Source: Candidatus Gallispira edinburgensis (GTDB taxonomy: Bacteria; Bacillota; Clostridia; Lachnospirales; CAG-274). From it: DNA of 44,796 nt. This document shows, in pieces, positions 26,602-34,500 of the stretch. The stretch spans positions 1-44,796 of the forward strand of contig CAJFNV010000021.1 in NCBI GenBank assembly GCA_904395805.1. The letters are read 5' to 3'. Below the pieces are notes generated by a model. It saw only the letters and a list, made by a program, of their open reading frames with translations. It had not been told where the DNA came from and did no database searches. A program made the translations under genes and the position numbers. Every line of letters begins with the position of its first letter. Position 1 is the first letter of the stretch.

Positions 26602-26632
26602 ATAAAATAAGGTGTGAGCCCGGCCCACACCT
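26602..26632 (-). terminator. Terminator between yajC and rnz
   Basis: AGGTGTG (26610-26616) pairs with CACACCT (26626-26632); on the minus strand the stem is followed by TATTTTATG. It separates yajC from the rnz cluster. Confidence 0.7.
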
Positions 26633-26653
26633 GAAATTCATACTTTTTCGGAA

Positions 26654-27085
26654 TTACTTGCTTTCAGAGCTTACATTAGGCGCCTTGTTACCGATAATTT
26701 CACTCTTTTTAACAGGAATTCTGACACCTCTGTTAGTACCGAACTCAACAGTAATAACCTGGTCATTCATTTCAACAACTCTACCGTAAAAGCCTGAGGA
26801 AGTCATAACATCATCACCGATCTTAATAGATGCCTGCATTTCCTTTAACTCCTTGTCCCTCTTTCTTGAAGGTCTTATGGCAAGGAAATAAAAAATAGCA
26901 ATAAGAGCCACAACATAAATAATCATACCAAATGTACCAAAGCCTGCACCACTGCTTGTCTGAGCGGCATCAGCAGCCTGTGTAACAGCCTGACTTGCTG
27001 AAGCTGCAGCCTGTGTGGCAGCTTCTCCTGCACTTTCCATAACTACGGAAGGTCCTCCTGTCAGTAAAGACAATAATAAGTTCAT
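26654..27085 (-). CDS. yajC: Preprotein translocase subunit YajC
   Basis: YajC is the small accessory subunit of the SecDF-YajC part of the Sec translocase. The 143-residue protein has one membrane span (residues 50-70, FGTFGMIIYVVALIAIFYFL) followed at once by the family signature AIRPSRKRDKE, then a cytoplasmic SH3-like domain (IKIGDDVMTSSGFYGRVVE). The first 45 residues form an Ala/Gln/Thr-rich extension (QAAASASQAVTQAADAAQ) longer than in most homologues. AGGAGAG precedes the ATG. It is monocistronic here, with secDF and tgt not adjacent. Confidence 0.93.
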   Translation of the reverse strand: MNLLLSLLTGGPSVVMESAGEAATQAAASASQAVTQAADAAQTSSGAGFGTFGMIIYVVALIAIFYFLAIRPSRKRDKELKEMQASIKIGDDVMTSSGFYGRVVEMNDQVITVEFGTNRGVRIPVKKSEIIGNKAPNVSSESK

Positions 27086-27119
27086 TTCTTAATCTCTCCT
27101 ATACATATATATTTATTTT

Positions 27120-27148
27120 ATTTTACCAAATATAGAGAACATAGTCAA
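27120..27148 (-). promoter_or_regulatory. Promoter of yajC
   Basis: On the minus strand TTGACT (27143-27148), 17 bp, TAAAAT (27120-27125). A 10-bp tandem duplication (GTCTTGTATT twice, about 27168-27187) lies just upstream. Confidence 0.75.
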
Positions 27149-27214
27149 GGTATTTAATTTTAAAAAAGTCTTGTATTGTCTTGTATTGTTTACATTTTAT
27201 GCACCCCTTGCGTA

Positions 27215-27244
27215 TTGCATTGTTTTATACTCATATGGTATAAT
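27215..27244 (+). promoter_or_regulatory. Promoter of the candidate toxin mRNA
   Basis: TTGCAT (27215-27220), 18 bp, and an extended -10 TGG-TATAAT (27239-27244). Transcription would start near 27251. Confidence 0.75.
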
Positions 27245-27250
27245 ATTATA

Positions 27251-27488
27251 TGGTAGGAACAACCTATCTGCAAGAGGGATTGACAAGGCGGTTGTGCCCC
27301 TGTTTATATATTGTAGATATATACCTATAATATGACTTATGAGCAGCAAATTGAAAGCTCGCTTTCAATTTTGTGCGAAAAGTCACCGAGGCATAAGCCG
27401 AGGTATTATATTAGCCCTGTTTAGCAGGGCAGCTGTGGAACACAGCAATCAGAACATAGTTCTGATAATATATGAAAGGGGTGATATT
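27251..27488 (+). ncRNA. Structured 5' leader of the candidate toxin mRNA
   Basis: The leader holds a perfect 11-bp stem (27348-27358 with 27361-27371) extended outward by GCA/TGC and GACTT/AAGTC (27334-27384). Three adjacent perfect hairpins follow: GCCCTG/CAGGGC (27414-27430), GCTGTG/CACAGC (27432-27446) and ATCAGAAC/GTTCTGAT (27448-27466), right before the ribosome site. Its 5' segment 27271-27300 is complementary to the 3' UTR at 27599-27630 (9, 7 and 5 bp blocks). CCCCT at 27297-27301 could alternatively cover AGGGG of the ribosome site. It matches no RNA family that I recognise. Confidence 0.65.
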
Positions 27489-27551
27489 ATGGACAATGAT
27501 ATTTTATACTTAACATTGTTAATTATAATATTATACATAATACGAAAATAG
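27489..27551 (+). CDS. 20-residue hydrophobic peptide, candidate type I toxin
   Basis: The peptide is MDNDILYLTLLIIILYIIRK: an acidic N-terminus, a single 15-residue membrane helix and a basic end. Type I toxins and holin-like toxins of Firmicutes have this general form, although this one is very short. GAAAGGGGTGA lies 4 nt before the ATG. The stop codon falls inside the stem that terminates the antisense RNA. An in-frame extension up to 27339 exists but has no ribosome site and would run through all four leader hairpins, so I reject it. Toxicity is inferred from form and layout. It sits between yajC and ybaK with no relation to either. Confidence 0.6.
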   Translation: MDNDILYLTLLIIILYIIRK

Positions 27552-27631
27552 CCGCCCTACCCTGACAAAGTAAGCGGCTATTCTGCAAATACTTTTGTGG
27601 GGCTGCAACCGCTGAGGTTGCTCCCTCTTGT
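27543..27631 (-). ncRNA. Convergent antisense RNA, candidate antitoxin
   Basis: From the minus-strand promoter at 27638-27666 an RNA of about 90 nt would begin near 27631. It would fold GCAACC-N5-GGTTGC near its 5' end and stop at a 9-bp stem (AATAGCCGC, 27574-27582 with 27547-27555) followed by TTTTC. It is fully complementary to the 3' UTR and last codon of the peptide mRNA. Its 5' part repeats the sequence of the mRNA 5' end, so both compete for the same 3' UTR. Confidence 0.6.
27599..27630 (+). promoter_or_regulatory. 3' UTR segment complementary to the mRNA 5' end
   Basis: GGGGC (27599-27603), CAACCGC (27606-27612) and TCCCTCTTG (27622-27630) pair in order with GCCCC (27296-27300), GCGGTTG (27288-27294) and CAAGAGGGA (27271-27279), 21 bp in all. 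It can alternatively form a local GCAACC/GGTTGC hairpin (27605-27621). Confidence 0.7.
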
Positions 27632-27637
27632 ATTATT

Positions 27638-27666
27638 ATAATATCATATCTATTGCTGACAGTCAA
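27638..27666 (-). promoter_or_regulatory. Promoter of the antisense RNA
   Basis: On the minus strand TTGACT (27661-27666), 17 bp, TATTAT (27638-27643). Confidence 0.7.
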
Positions 27667-27714
27667 GTTAAATTATTGTATCGCTCCCCGGGATTTAATT
27701 TTTTAAAAAATATC

Positions 27715-27743
27715 TTGTATACTTACTTTACAGGTATTATACT
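27715..27743 (+). promoter_or_regulatory. Promoter of ybaK
   Basis: TTGTAT (27715-27720), 17 bp, TATACT (27738-27743), about 30 nt before the ATG. Confidence 0.65.
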
Positions 27744-27772
27744 ATAAAAAGGAAATCAAGGAGGTAAATATT

Positions 27773-28243
27773 ATGTCATTTAATAAAGTATACGAATTTT
27801 TCAAAGAAAAAGGTCTTGCAGACCGTGTTATGGAATTTGATGAATCAAGTGCAACAGTTGAGCTTGCAGCTCAGGCAATAGGATGCGAACCTGCAAGAAT
27901 AGCAAAAACAATGTCATTTTTAATTGATGACAAAGCAATTTTAATAGTTACAGCAGGAAATGTGAAAATAGACAATAAAAAATACAAGGCATATTTCCAT
28001 ACAAAAGCAAAAATGATCCCATGGGATGATGTTGAAGAATATATAGGACACGCTCCCGGAGGAGTATGCCCTTTTGCAGTTAAAGAAGGAATAAGTGTGT
28101 ATCTTGATACATCTCTTAAAGCCTTTGATATTGTATATCCTGCCGCAGGAAGCTCCAACAGTGCTGTAAAGCTCACACCTGATGAGTTATATACATTATC
28201 GGAAGCAACAGACTGGATCGATGTGTGCAAAACAATTGAATAA
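27773..28243 (+). CDS. ybaK: YbaK/EbsC family aminoacyl-tRNA deacylase
   Basis: Members hydrolyse mischarged tRNA, such as Cys-tRNA(Pro), as a free-standing editing activity. The 156-residue protein is one YbaK/ProX domain, with the conserved lysine K45 in ARIAKTMSFL, VTAGNVKIDNKKY, the GHAPGGVCPF substrate loop and the YPAAGSSNSAVKLTP end. Assignment to the Cys-tRNA(Pro) subtype, rather than a related editing protein, is not certain. AAGGAGGT precedes the ATG. It has its own promoter and a shared bidirectional terminator. Confidence 0.9.
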   Translation: MSFNKVYEFFKEKGLADRVMEFDESSATVELAAQAIGCEPARIAKTMSFLIDDKAILIVTAGNVKIDNKKYKAYFHTKAKMIPWDDVEEYIGHAPGGVCPFAVKEGISVYLDTSLKAFDIVYPAAGSSNSAVKLTPDELYTLSEATDWIDVCKTIE

Positions 28244-28260
28244 TCAAATTTTTTAAACAT

Positions 28261-28296
28261 ATAAAGGGCGGACTCATTTAAGGATCCGCCCTTTAT
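28261..28296. terminator. Bidirectional terminator between ybaK and the amylase gene
   Basis: ATAAAGGGCGGA (28261-28272) pairs perfectly with TCCGCCCTTTAT (28285-28296). It lies 12 nt before the end of the convergent amylase gene and serves both. Confidence 0.85.
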
Positions 28297-28307
28297 AACT
28301 TAACTTT

Positions 28308-30395
28308 TCATATTTTTGCCACTATTACACAGCTTCCCTGTGCCTTGCATCTTACCTTAATACAGCCGTCCTCTGCTGTATAAAGCTCATCCTCTCTGTC
28401 CCATGAGTCCTCACCGGACTGAACTACCCTGTTAAACAAAGTGCCGTTAGGTGCCTCTATTCTCCAGACAGGTACAAGCACTTCCTGGGCAGTGTCATTA
28501 TTGTTTATAACAACAATTATTTTTTCATCTTCTGTCCAGCGGCCGTAACACATAATACCATAGCTCATATAGAGATAGTCAAGTGAACCATAGGCGAAGG
28601 CTCTGTATCTTTTATGAATTTTAATAAGAGTCCTGTAATATTCAAGAAGGTCCTTATCTTCTCTTCCCCATGGATACGTTCTTCTGTTGTCCGGGTCGGT
28701 CCAGCCTGTAAGACCGGCCTCATCGCCGTAATAAATCGTAGGCGCACCTATCCATGTCATCTGAAAAGTAATAGCCTCTCTCATAATATTTTTATTTATA
28801 CCTGTATCGGCTTCCTTTGGACCCATTGTATGAAGCCTGCCCACCTTTTTATTTGTTCTTGTGAGAAATCTTGAATGGTCATGATTTGAAAGCTCATTCA
28901 TAGCAACAGCAAGACTTTCAAAGCTGAATCTTGACATATAATAGCGCATTTTCGCCTCAAAATCCCCTGCGTTGTTATACTTATCCCATGAACATTGCTC
29001 ACTGTGCTTTTCCATACCTGTTAAAAACCACGTTATAGGCTCCATGAAAGCATCGTAATTCATGACTGTATCCCACTGATCTCCGCCAAGCCAGTCCTTA
29101 GGGTCACCGTAATGCTCCGCAAGTATAATTGCATCGGGATTTGCCTCTTTAACAGCCTTTCTGAAATCTCTCCAGAACTGCATGTTAAATTCCTTGCTTG
29201 TTCCCAGATCGGCAGCCACATCAAGACGCCATCCATCGGCATTGTAGGGAGGAGAGACCCATTTTTTACCTATTCCTATAATATAGTCATAAAGCTCCTT
29301 TGAGCCCTCATAGTTAAGCTTTGGATGATTGGAATGTCCCCACCAGCCGTCATAGCTTTCATTTCCCGGCCAGTGACCGCCATGCCAGCTGAAAAAGTCA
29401 TGATACTGACTTTTTTCACTCATAAACGCGCCATCGGGATAACCGTTCTTTTTGTAAAATCCTTCCCTGTCAAGCCACTTGTTAAAAGCACCGCAATGAT
29501 TGAAAACACCGTCAAGTATTATCTTTATACCGTTTTTATGGGCAATTGAGATCAAATCTGCCATAAGCCTGTTGCTTGCTTCAAGATTTTCTTTGTCCGT
29601 TGTTCTTATCATATACATTGTTGCTTCAGAGTTATCCTTTTTACCTTCTTCAAGAGGCTTTCCTCCGTCATTTATGATAACTCCGTAATGAGGGTCAATG
29701 CTGTCATAGTCCTGAATGTCATATTTATGATTACTTGGAGATACAAAAACCGGGTTAAAATAAATTACATCCACCCCAAGATGTTTAAGATACCCCATTT
29801 TTTTAATTACACCCTTCAGATCTCCTCCGTAAAAATTGCACACATCAAGAAGTTCAACGGGAGCACTCCAGTCCTTTACAGCCTTTGAAGTCACACCTAA
29901 ATATGCATATTCATTATCCACAACATCGTTGCTTTTATCTCCGTTATAAAATCTGTCCACATAAATCTGATACATGACTGCACCCTTTGCCCAGTCGGGA
30001 GTTCTGAAGCCTGGGATCACAACAAAGTTATAGTCACTGTTTACAGTCTTTACAAGACCCTGCTTATTATAAAAATAAACACGGTCTTCCTTTACAAGCT
30101 TAAAATAATAGCTATCTCTGCTCTCACCGCATATAAAGCTTCCCTCATAATAGTCAAAATAGCCATCGGATTCCACTCTGTCCATTTGATAGCTTTCTCC
30201 GCTAAAGAGGACATAAACTTCATCCAAATCATCTTTTCCTGTTCTGATTTTAACTGAAACCTTCTCATTAATATCCGGTGAAACTGGATCTCTGTAATTT
30301 TCGCTTTCGTCAGAGAAAATGGCATCAACATTAATATAATCAAAATTCATTTTCGCCAAAAGCAATAATCTTTCAATATAATCAAATTTCTCCAT
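28308..30395 (-). CDS. GH13 alpha-amylase family enzyme (neopullulanase / cyclomaltodextrinase type)
   Basis: The 695-residue enzyme cleaves alpha-glucans or maltodextrins. It lacks a signal peptide, so it acts in the cytosol. Residues 1-150 form a CBM34-like beta domain. The TIM barrel shows VIYFNPVFVSPSNHKYD, IKIILDGVFNHCG, DGWRLDVAADLG (nucleophile Asp near 391), ILAEHYGD (acid Glu near 427) and NELSNHDHSRF (near 505). A C-terminal beta domain (about 620-695) closes it. The start at 30395 has GAGGTGA upstream; an upstream in-frame ATG at 30443 does not. It is monocistronic, divergent from the nitrilase gene. The exact substrate is not certain. Confidence 0.93.
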   Translation of the reverse strand: MEKFDYIERLLLLAKMNFDYINVDAIFSDESENYRDPVSPDINEKVSVKIRTGKDDLDEVYVLFSGESYQMDRVESDGYFDYYEGSFICGESRDSYYFKLVKEDRVYFYNKQGLVKTVNSDYNFVVIPGFRTPDWAKGAVMYQIYVDRFYNGDKSNDVVDNEYAYLGVTSKAVKDWSAPVELLDVCNFYGGDLKGVIKKMGYLKHLGVDVIYFNPVFVSPSNHKYDIQDYDSIDPHYGVIINDGGKPLEEGKKDNSEATMYMIRTTDKENLEASNRLMADLISIAHKNGIKIILDGVFNHCGAFNKWLDREGFYKKNGYPDGAFMSEKSQYHDFFSWHGGHWPGNESYDGWWGHSNHPKLNYEGSKELYDYIIGIGKKWVSPPYNADGWRLDVAADLGTSKEFNMQFWRDFRKAVKEANPDAIILAEHYGDPKDWLGGDQWDTVMNYDAFMEPITWFLTGMEKHSEQCSWDKYNNAGDFEAKMRYYMSRFSFESLAVAMNELSNHDHSRFLTRTNKKVGRLHTMGPKEADTGINKNIMREAITFQMTWIGAPTIYYGDEAGLTGWTDPDNRRTYPWGREDKDLLEYYRTLIKIHKRYRAFAYGSLDYLYMSYGIMCYGRWTEDEKIIVVINNNDTAQEVLVPVWRIEAPNGTLFNRVVQSGEDSWDREDELYTAEDGCIKVRCKAQGSCVIVAKI

Positions 30396-30523
30396 AATTT
30401 TCACCTCATAGCATTCTATACTTAAATTGTAAGGGCAAATCACAAAATTGTCAATGATTTATGGCTGATTGTCATTTACATTTAACATAACTTAAGCTAT
30501 ACTAAATAAAAGGATGTGATTTA

Positions 30524-31288
30524 ATGAAAATAGACCTTTGTCAGACAAATATAATATGGGAAAACAAGAAACTTAATTTGCAGAAAGCAGAAAACTTAAT
30601 ATCAGAGAGTAAAAGTGACGTATTATTTTTCCCCGAAATGAGCTTTACGGGTTTTTCAATGGATACCGATTTGACAGGAGAAAAGGATAACTTCACTGTT
30701 AATTATATGCAGAAGCTTACGGTTAAATACAATAAGTCTGCTGCATTCGGCTGGGTATATAAAAATAAGGAAAAAGCAGAAAATCACTATACATTTATAG
30801 ACAGCAAAGGTAATATTTTATCGGACTATGTAAAAATACATCCTTTCAGCTACAGCGGCGAGGACAAATACTTTAAAGGCGGAAATAAAATAAATATATT
30901 CAGCTATAAGAATTTTAATATATGCAATTTTATATGTTACGACTTGAGATTTCCCGAAATATTTCAGGCAGCATCAGAAAAAGCAGACATTATAACAGTG
31001 GCTGCCTGCTGGCCCGAGACAAGAAGAGAACACTGGCTTACTCTTTTAAAAGCCCGTGCCATAGAAAATGTGTGCTATATCGCTGCAATAAACTGTGTGG
31101 GAAACATCGGCGGACTTGAATACAGCGGTGACAGCTGTATAATAGATCCAAAGGGTGAAATAACAGAAATACTGTCCTATAAAGAAGGGATAATAAGTGC
31201 GGAAATAGAAAACGATGTATCATTACACAGAAAAAATTTTCCCGTAAAACAAGACAGACGTAAAGATTTATACAAAACTCTTTTATAA
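30524..31288 (+). CDS. Nitrilase-superfamily carbon-nitrogen hydrolase (omega-amidase type)
   Basis: The 254-residue protein has the Glu-Lys-Cys catalytic triad: E38 (FFPEMSFTGFS), K104 (DYVKIHPFSY) and C138 (ICYDLRFPE). The segment RAIENVCYIAAINCVGN and the terminal AEIENDVSLHRKNFPVKQDR are also typical. Its length and motifs resemble omega-amidases such as YafV/Nit2-like enzymes, which hydrolyse alpha-ketoglutaramate; the substrate is inferred. AAGGATGTG precedes the ATG. It is monocistronic with its own terminator. Confidence 0.9.
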   Translation: MKIDLCQTNIIWENKKLNLQKAENLISESKSDVLFFPEMSFTGFSMDTDLTGEKDNFTVNYMQKLTVKYNKSAAFGWVYKNKEKAENHYTFIDSKGNILSDYVKIHPFSYSGEDKYFKGGNKINIFSYKNFNICNFICYDLRFPEIFQAASEKADIITVAACWPETRREHWLTLLKARAIENVCYIAAINCVGNIGGLEYSGDSCIIDPKGEITEILSYKEGIISAEIENDVSLHRKNFPVKQDRRKDLYKTLL

Positions 31289-31295
31289 AGTAACA

Positions 31296-31329
31296 GCCTG
31301 TTTCCAATATCAGAAACAGGCAATTTTTT
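31296..31329 (+). terminator. Terminator of the nitrilase gene
   Basis: GCCTGTTTC (31296-31304) pairs perfectly with GAAACAGGC (31313-31321), followed by six T (31324-31329). Confidence 0.92.
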
Positions 31330-31330
31330 A

Positions 31331-31402
31331 TGCACCCCGGGGGAATTGAACCCCCATTTCCCGGTCCGGAGCCGAGCGTTTTATCCATTAGACTAGGGAT
31401 GC
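31331..31402 (-). tRNA. tRNA-Arg (anticodon CCG)
   Basis: The minus strand folds as a tRNA: acceptor GCATCCC with GGGGTGC, anticodon stem CTCGG/CCGGG around CTCCGGA (anticodon CCG, reading CGG), and a perfect GGGGG/CCCCC T-stem with TTCAATT loop. The discriminator is A and CCA is not encoded, so it must be added after RNase Z cutting. Confidence 0.95.
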
Positions 31403-31442
31403 GGAATATATTTCCGGCTGATACAATGTCAGCCGGATTTTA

Positions 31443-31991
31443 TTATTTTCTGTACTTCTGAGGCTCGCTTTCATAGAGATTATTTCCCTCACTGTCAATT
31501 ATAACTATTCCCGGGAAATTTTCAACCTCAAGTCTGTGTATAGCCTCTGAACCTAAATCCTCATAATCCACAACTTCACACTTCTTTACGCATGTACTTA
31601 AAAGAGCTCCTGCTCCGCCCACAGCTCCTATGTATACTGCTCCGTACTTCTTCATTGCATCTATGACAGCCTGACTTCTTGCTCCCTTTCCTATCATGCA
31701 AGTAAGTCCAAGCTCAATTGTCTTTGGAGAATAAGCATCCATTCTGTAGCTTGTTGTAGGTCCGACCGAGCCTATAGGCTCTCCCGGCTTTGCAGGAGCA
31801 GGACCTGCAAAATATATAGCCTGATCGGTCAGATCAACAGGCAGGGGAATACCCTTTTCATAATTATCAAGCATTCTCTTATGTGCTGCATCTCTTGCCG
31901 TATATATTACACCTGTTATGGTAACAATATCTCCCGCTTTAAGCTCTCTTGCCTTTTCTCTTGTAATTGGTGTTTGTAAGCTTATATTCAC
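31443..31991 (-). CDS. Class I fumarate hydratase, beta (C-terminal) subunit
   Basis: The 182-residue subunit matches the C-terminal domain of Fe-S-dependent fumarases and tartrate dehydratases: AGDIVTITGVIYTARDAAHKR, the LTDQAIYFAGPAPAKPGEP stretch, SVGPTTSYRMD, the MIGKG loop and GAVYIGAVGGAGALLS. It works only with the alpha subunit encoded 26 nt upstream, interconverting fumarate and malate. The start is GTG at 31991 with GAGGAG about 8 nt upstream. The last residues (EPQKYRK) follow a GIVIIDSEGNNLY strand. Confidence 0.93.
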   Translation of the reverse strand: MNISLQTPITREKARELKAGDIVTITGVIYTARDAAHKRMLDNYEKGIPLPVDLTDQAIYFAGPAPAKPGEPIGSVGPTTSYRMDAYSPKTIELGLTCMIGKGARSQAVIDAMKKYGAVYIGAVGGAGALLSTCVKKCEVVDYEDLGSEAIHRLEVENFPGIVIIDSEGNNLYESEPQKYRK

Positions 31992-32017
31992 ACTACCACT
32001 CCTCTCAAGATAAATAA

Positions 32018-32860
32018 TTACAGTTCACATTCACTGTGTCTTGTAACATGACAGCTTATATTTACAGCTAAAGGAAGCCCTGCTATATGGGTCGCATATG
32101 TTTCAATATTAAGACCAAGAATAGTGGTGTTTCCGCCAAGTCCCTGAGGTCCTATACCAAGATCATTGGCTCTCCTGAGAAGTTCTTCTTCCATCTCTCT
32201 TATATGCTTCTTTGGAGATTTAGACCCTATGGGGCGTAAAAGTGCCTTTTTTGCAAGGAGCGTACACATTTCAAAATTGCCTCCTATGCCTACACCCACA
32301 ACCATAGGCGGACATGGATTGGGACCTGCCTTTTCAATGCAGTCAATAACAGCATTTTTCACACCCTCAATACCGTCTGATGGTTTAAGCATATAAACCT
32401 TGCTCATATTTTCGCTTCCGAAACCTTTGGGAGCCACTTCAATATGTACCCTGTCACCTTCAACAATATTGTAATGTATGATTGCAGGAGTATTATCCTT
32501 TGTGTTTACTCTTATAAGAGGGTCCTCTACTACTGATTTTCTCAGATACCCTTCCTTATAGCCCTGACGAACACCTTCATTTACAGCCTCTGTAAGACTG
32601 CCTCCCCTAAAGTGAACCTCCTGACCTATATCCATAAAAATAACTGCCATTCCCGTATCCTGACATATAGGCTTCATTTTATCCTTTGCCAGATCTGCAT
32701 TTTCTATAAGCTGTGACAAAATATTTTTGCCTATTTCCGACTTTTCACAATTTCTTGCATTTTCAAGAGCCGAATACACATCTGAATTAAGGCAGCAGTT
32801 TGCATTTATGCACATATTTTTGACTGCCTCTGTAATTTGTGACACATCTATTTCTCTCAT
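32018..32860 (-). CDS. Class I fumarate hydratase, alpha (N-terminal) subunit
   Basis: This 280-residue subunit carries the oxygen-sensitive [4Fe-4S] cluster; likely ligands are C66 (KPICQDTGM), C199 (GGNFEMC) and C270 (NISCHVTRH). The first two match the CQDTG and GGxxxxC hallmarks of the family. The VVGVGIGG segment and GPQGLGGNTTILGL are also conserved. With the beta subunit it forms fumarase of an incomplete or reductive citrate branch in the cytosol. AAGGAGAT precedes the ATG. L(+)-tartrate dehydratase is a related alternative. Confidence 0.93.
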   Translation of the reverse strand: MREIDVSQITEAVKNMCINANCCLNSDVYSALENARNCEKSEIGKNILSQLIENADLAKDKMKPICQDTGMAVIFMDIGQEVHFRGGSLTEAVNEGVRQGYKEGYLRKSVVEDPLIRVNTKDNTPAIIHYNIVEGDRVHIEVAPKGFGSENMSKVYMLKPSDGIEGVKNAVIDCIEKAGPNPCPPMVVGVGIGGNFEMCTLLAKKALLRPIGSKSPKKHIREMEEELLRRANDLGIGPQGLGGNTTILGLNIETYATHIAGLPLAVNISCHVTRHSECEL

Positions 32861-32928
32861 GGCATTATCTCCTTGTCTTTAGTCAATTAATTATATCAGA
32901 TTTTATTTTCATTCTCAACAGTAAAAGT

Positions 32929-33681
32929 CTATTCCTTTACACATCTGAATCTTATTCTCACATAGTCAACATACCAGCTGCCATCTTTACAGAGAACGGG
33001 TCTAAGCTCCTCAACAGCCTCATCAATGATTTCCTGTGTTTCCTCAGGGGATATATCCTTAAAAGGAGCCATATTGAACATTCTTATCCAGCTTTCAAGT
33101 CCGTTTTCCCCTGTCTGCAGTGTAGGTCTGTCAAAAAGCACGGCATATTTTACAATAAGTCCTGCTTTTTCAAGGAGAGGAGCATATTCTCCTATTGTAG
33201 GGAAATAAAAGTTTTTAATATATTTATATCCCCTTTTATCAAATATTTTTCTCAATGCGGAATGTACGGTTTCGGCACAGCCATATCCGCCGAATTCACA
33301 GACAAACTCTCCGCCCTTTTTTATATTTGAGGATATATTGTTTAAAAGTTCCTGATGCTTTTCCTTATCTATCCAGTGAAGTACGGCATTTGAAAATATA
33401 CCGTCAACAGGATCAATTTTGAAATCAAGGGCATTACCTTTTATAAATTCAATATCACTGTAATTTTTTCTTGCGATTTCGAGCATATCCTCTGAATCGT
33501 CAATACCAGTAACATTATATCCTTTTTCTTTAAGTTTAATACTCAGGTTTCCGTTACCGCATCCCAGATCTATAACAGAACTTGCCTCAGGAAGCTCAAG
33601 AAGCTCAATAACATCCTCACCGTATTTATAAACAAATTTAAAATCCTCAGCATATTTTGAAGCATCCCATTTTATATTCAT
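32929..33681 (-). CDS. SAM-dependent class I methyltransferase
   Basis: The 250-residue protein has motif I VIDLGCGNGNLS (about 36-47), the acidic loop GIDDSEDML, FIKGNALDF, and IFSNAVLHWIDKEKHQ. The arrangement and NAVLHW signature resemble trans-aconitate 2-methyltransferase-like proteins. No substrate can be assigned. GGAAG lies upstream of the ATG, a modest ribosome site. It lies between the fumarase genes and efp, separated from efp by a terminator. Confidence 0.88.
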   Translation of the reverse strand: MNIKWDASKYAEDFKFVYKYGEDVIELLELPEASSVIDLGCGNGNLSIKLKEKGYNVTGIDDSEDMLEIARKNYSDIEFIKGNALDFKIDPVDGIFSNAVLHWIDKEKHQELLNNISSNIKKGGEFVCEFGGYGCAETVHSALRKIFDKRGYKYIKNFYFPTIGEYAPLLEKAGLIVKYAVLFDRPTLQTGENGLESWIRMFNMAPFKDISPEETQEIIDEAVEELRPVLCKDGSWYVDYVRIRFRCVKE

Positions 33682-33715
33682 TTAATCACTTCCCCGTATA
33701 ATAATAAATAATAAA

Positions 33716-33737
33716 AGAGCGTGAAGATACACGCTCT
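33716..33737 (-). terminator. Terminator of efp
   Basis: AGAGCGTG (33716-33723) pairs with CACGCTCT (33730-33737); on the minus strand TTTTATTATTTATT follows. It lies about 10 nt past the efp stop. Confidence 0.88.
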
Positions 33738-33747
33738 AAGTTTAAAA

Positions 33748-34311
33748 TTATTTATTAACTCTACCTAAATATTCACCTGTAGCAGTATCAACCTTAATGA
33801 TCTCACCCTGATTAATGAATAAAGGTACATTAACAGTTGCACCTGTTTCAACAGTAGCAGGCTTAGTAGCACCTGTAGCAGTATCTCCCTTAAATCCCGG
33901 CTCAGTATCAGTAACCTCAAGCTCAACAGCAATAGGAGGTTCAATACCAAATACCTTACCCTGATAGCTGAGAACCTTTACAGCTTCATTTTCCTTAACA
34001 AACTTAAGCGCATCTCCTACTTCGCTTGCAGGAATAGGGATCTGGTCATAAGTTTCAACATCCATAAAGTAATAAAGCTCACCATCATTGTAAAGATATG
34101 ACATATCCTTTCTGTCAATATGAGCCTTAGGCATTTTTTCAGTTGGTCTGAAAGTTTTTTCTACAACTGCGCCTGATACAAGATTCTTTAACTTAGTTCT
34201 TACAAAGGCAGCGCCTTTACCCGGTTTAACATGCTGGAACTCAATTATCTGATAAATATTTCCCTCGTATTCCATAGTAACACCGTTTCTGAATTCACCG
34301 GCAGAAATCAT
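33748..34311 (-). CDS. efp: Translation elongation factor P
   Basis: EF-P relieves ribosomes stalled at polyproline. The 187-residue protein has the three-domain layout, with the loop [13 protein letters not shown] carrying K32 at its tip, the residue modified in other bacteria. The terminal signature [17 protein letters not shown] is clear. Two short insertions rich in Thr/Ala (about [16 protein letters not shown]) are normal for the family. Codon use is strongly biased, fitting high expression. AAGGAG precedes the ATG. The gene has its own promoter and terminator. No epmA/epmB or ymfI partner is visible here. Confidence 0.97.
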   Translation of the reverse strand: MISAGEFRNGVTMEYEGNIYQIIEFQHVKPGKGAAFVRTKLKNLVSGAVVEKTFRPTEKMPKAHIDRKDMSYLYNDGELYYFMDVETYDQIPIPASEVGDALKFVKENEAVKVLSYQGKVFGIEPPIAVELEVTDTEPGFKGDTATGATKPATVETGATVNVPLFINQGEIIKVDTATGEYLGRVNK

Positions 34312-34340
34312 AAATTTTTCCTCCTTAAAAAATAAACATA

Positions 34341-34368
34341 TTTATATAATAATAACCTATATTGACAA
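34341..34368 (-). promoter_or_regulatory. Probable promoter of efp
   Basis: On the minus strand TTGTCA (34363-34368), 16 bp, TATAAA (34341-34346), about 30 nt before the ATG. Confidence 0.55.
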
Positions 34369-34500
34369 AAATTGCAATATATTTTTTGATCTTATAACAA
34401 AATTGTTATAAATAAAAGACATTTTAATGTTGTAACTTTGCTGTAATCTCTGTAATATAATTGTAATAATGTTCGATATTTTTTCGATTTTTTAAACCCT

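Noticed and set aside
27339..27551. A 70-codon frame ending in the 20-residue peptide
   Set aside because: No ribosome site precedes its ATG, and its first 50 codons coincide with the leader hairpins; the ATG at 27489 has a proper site.
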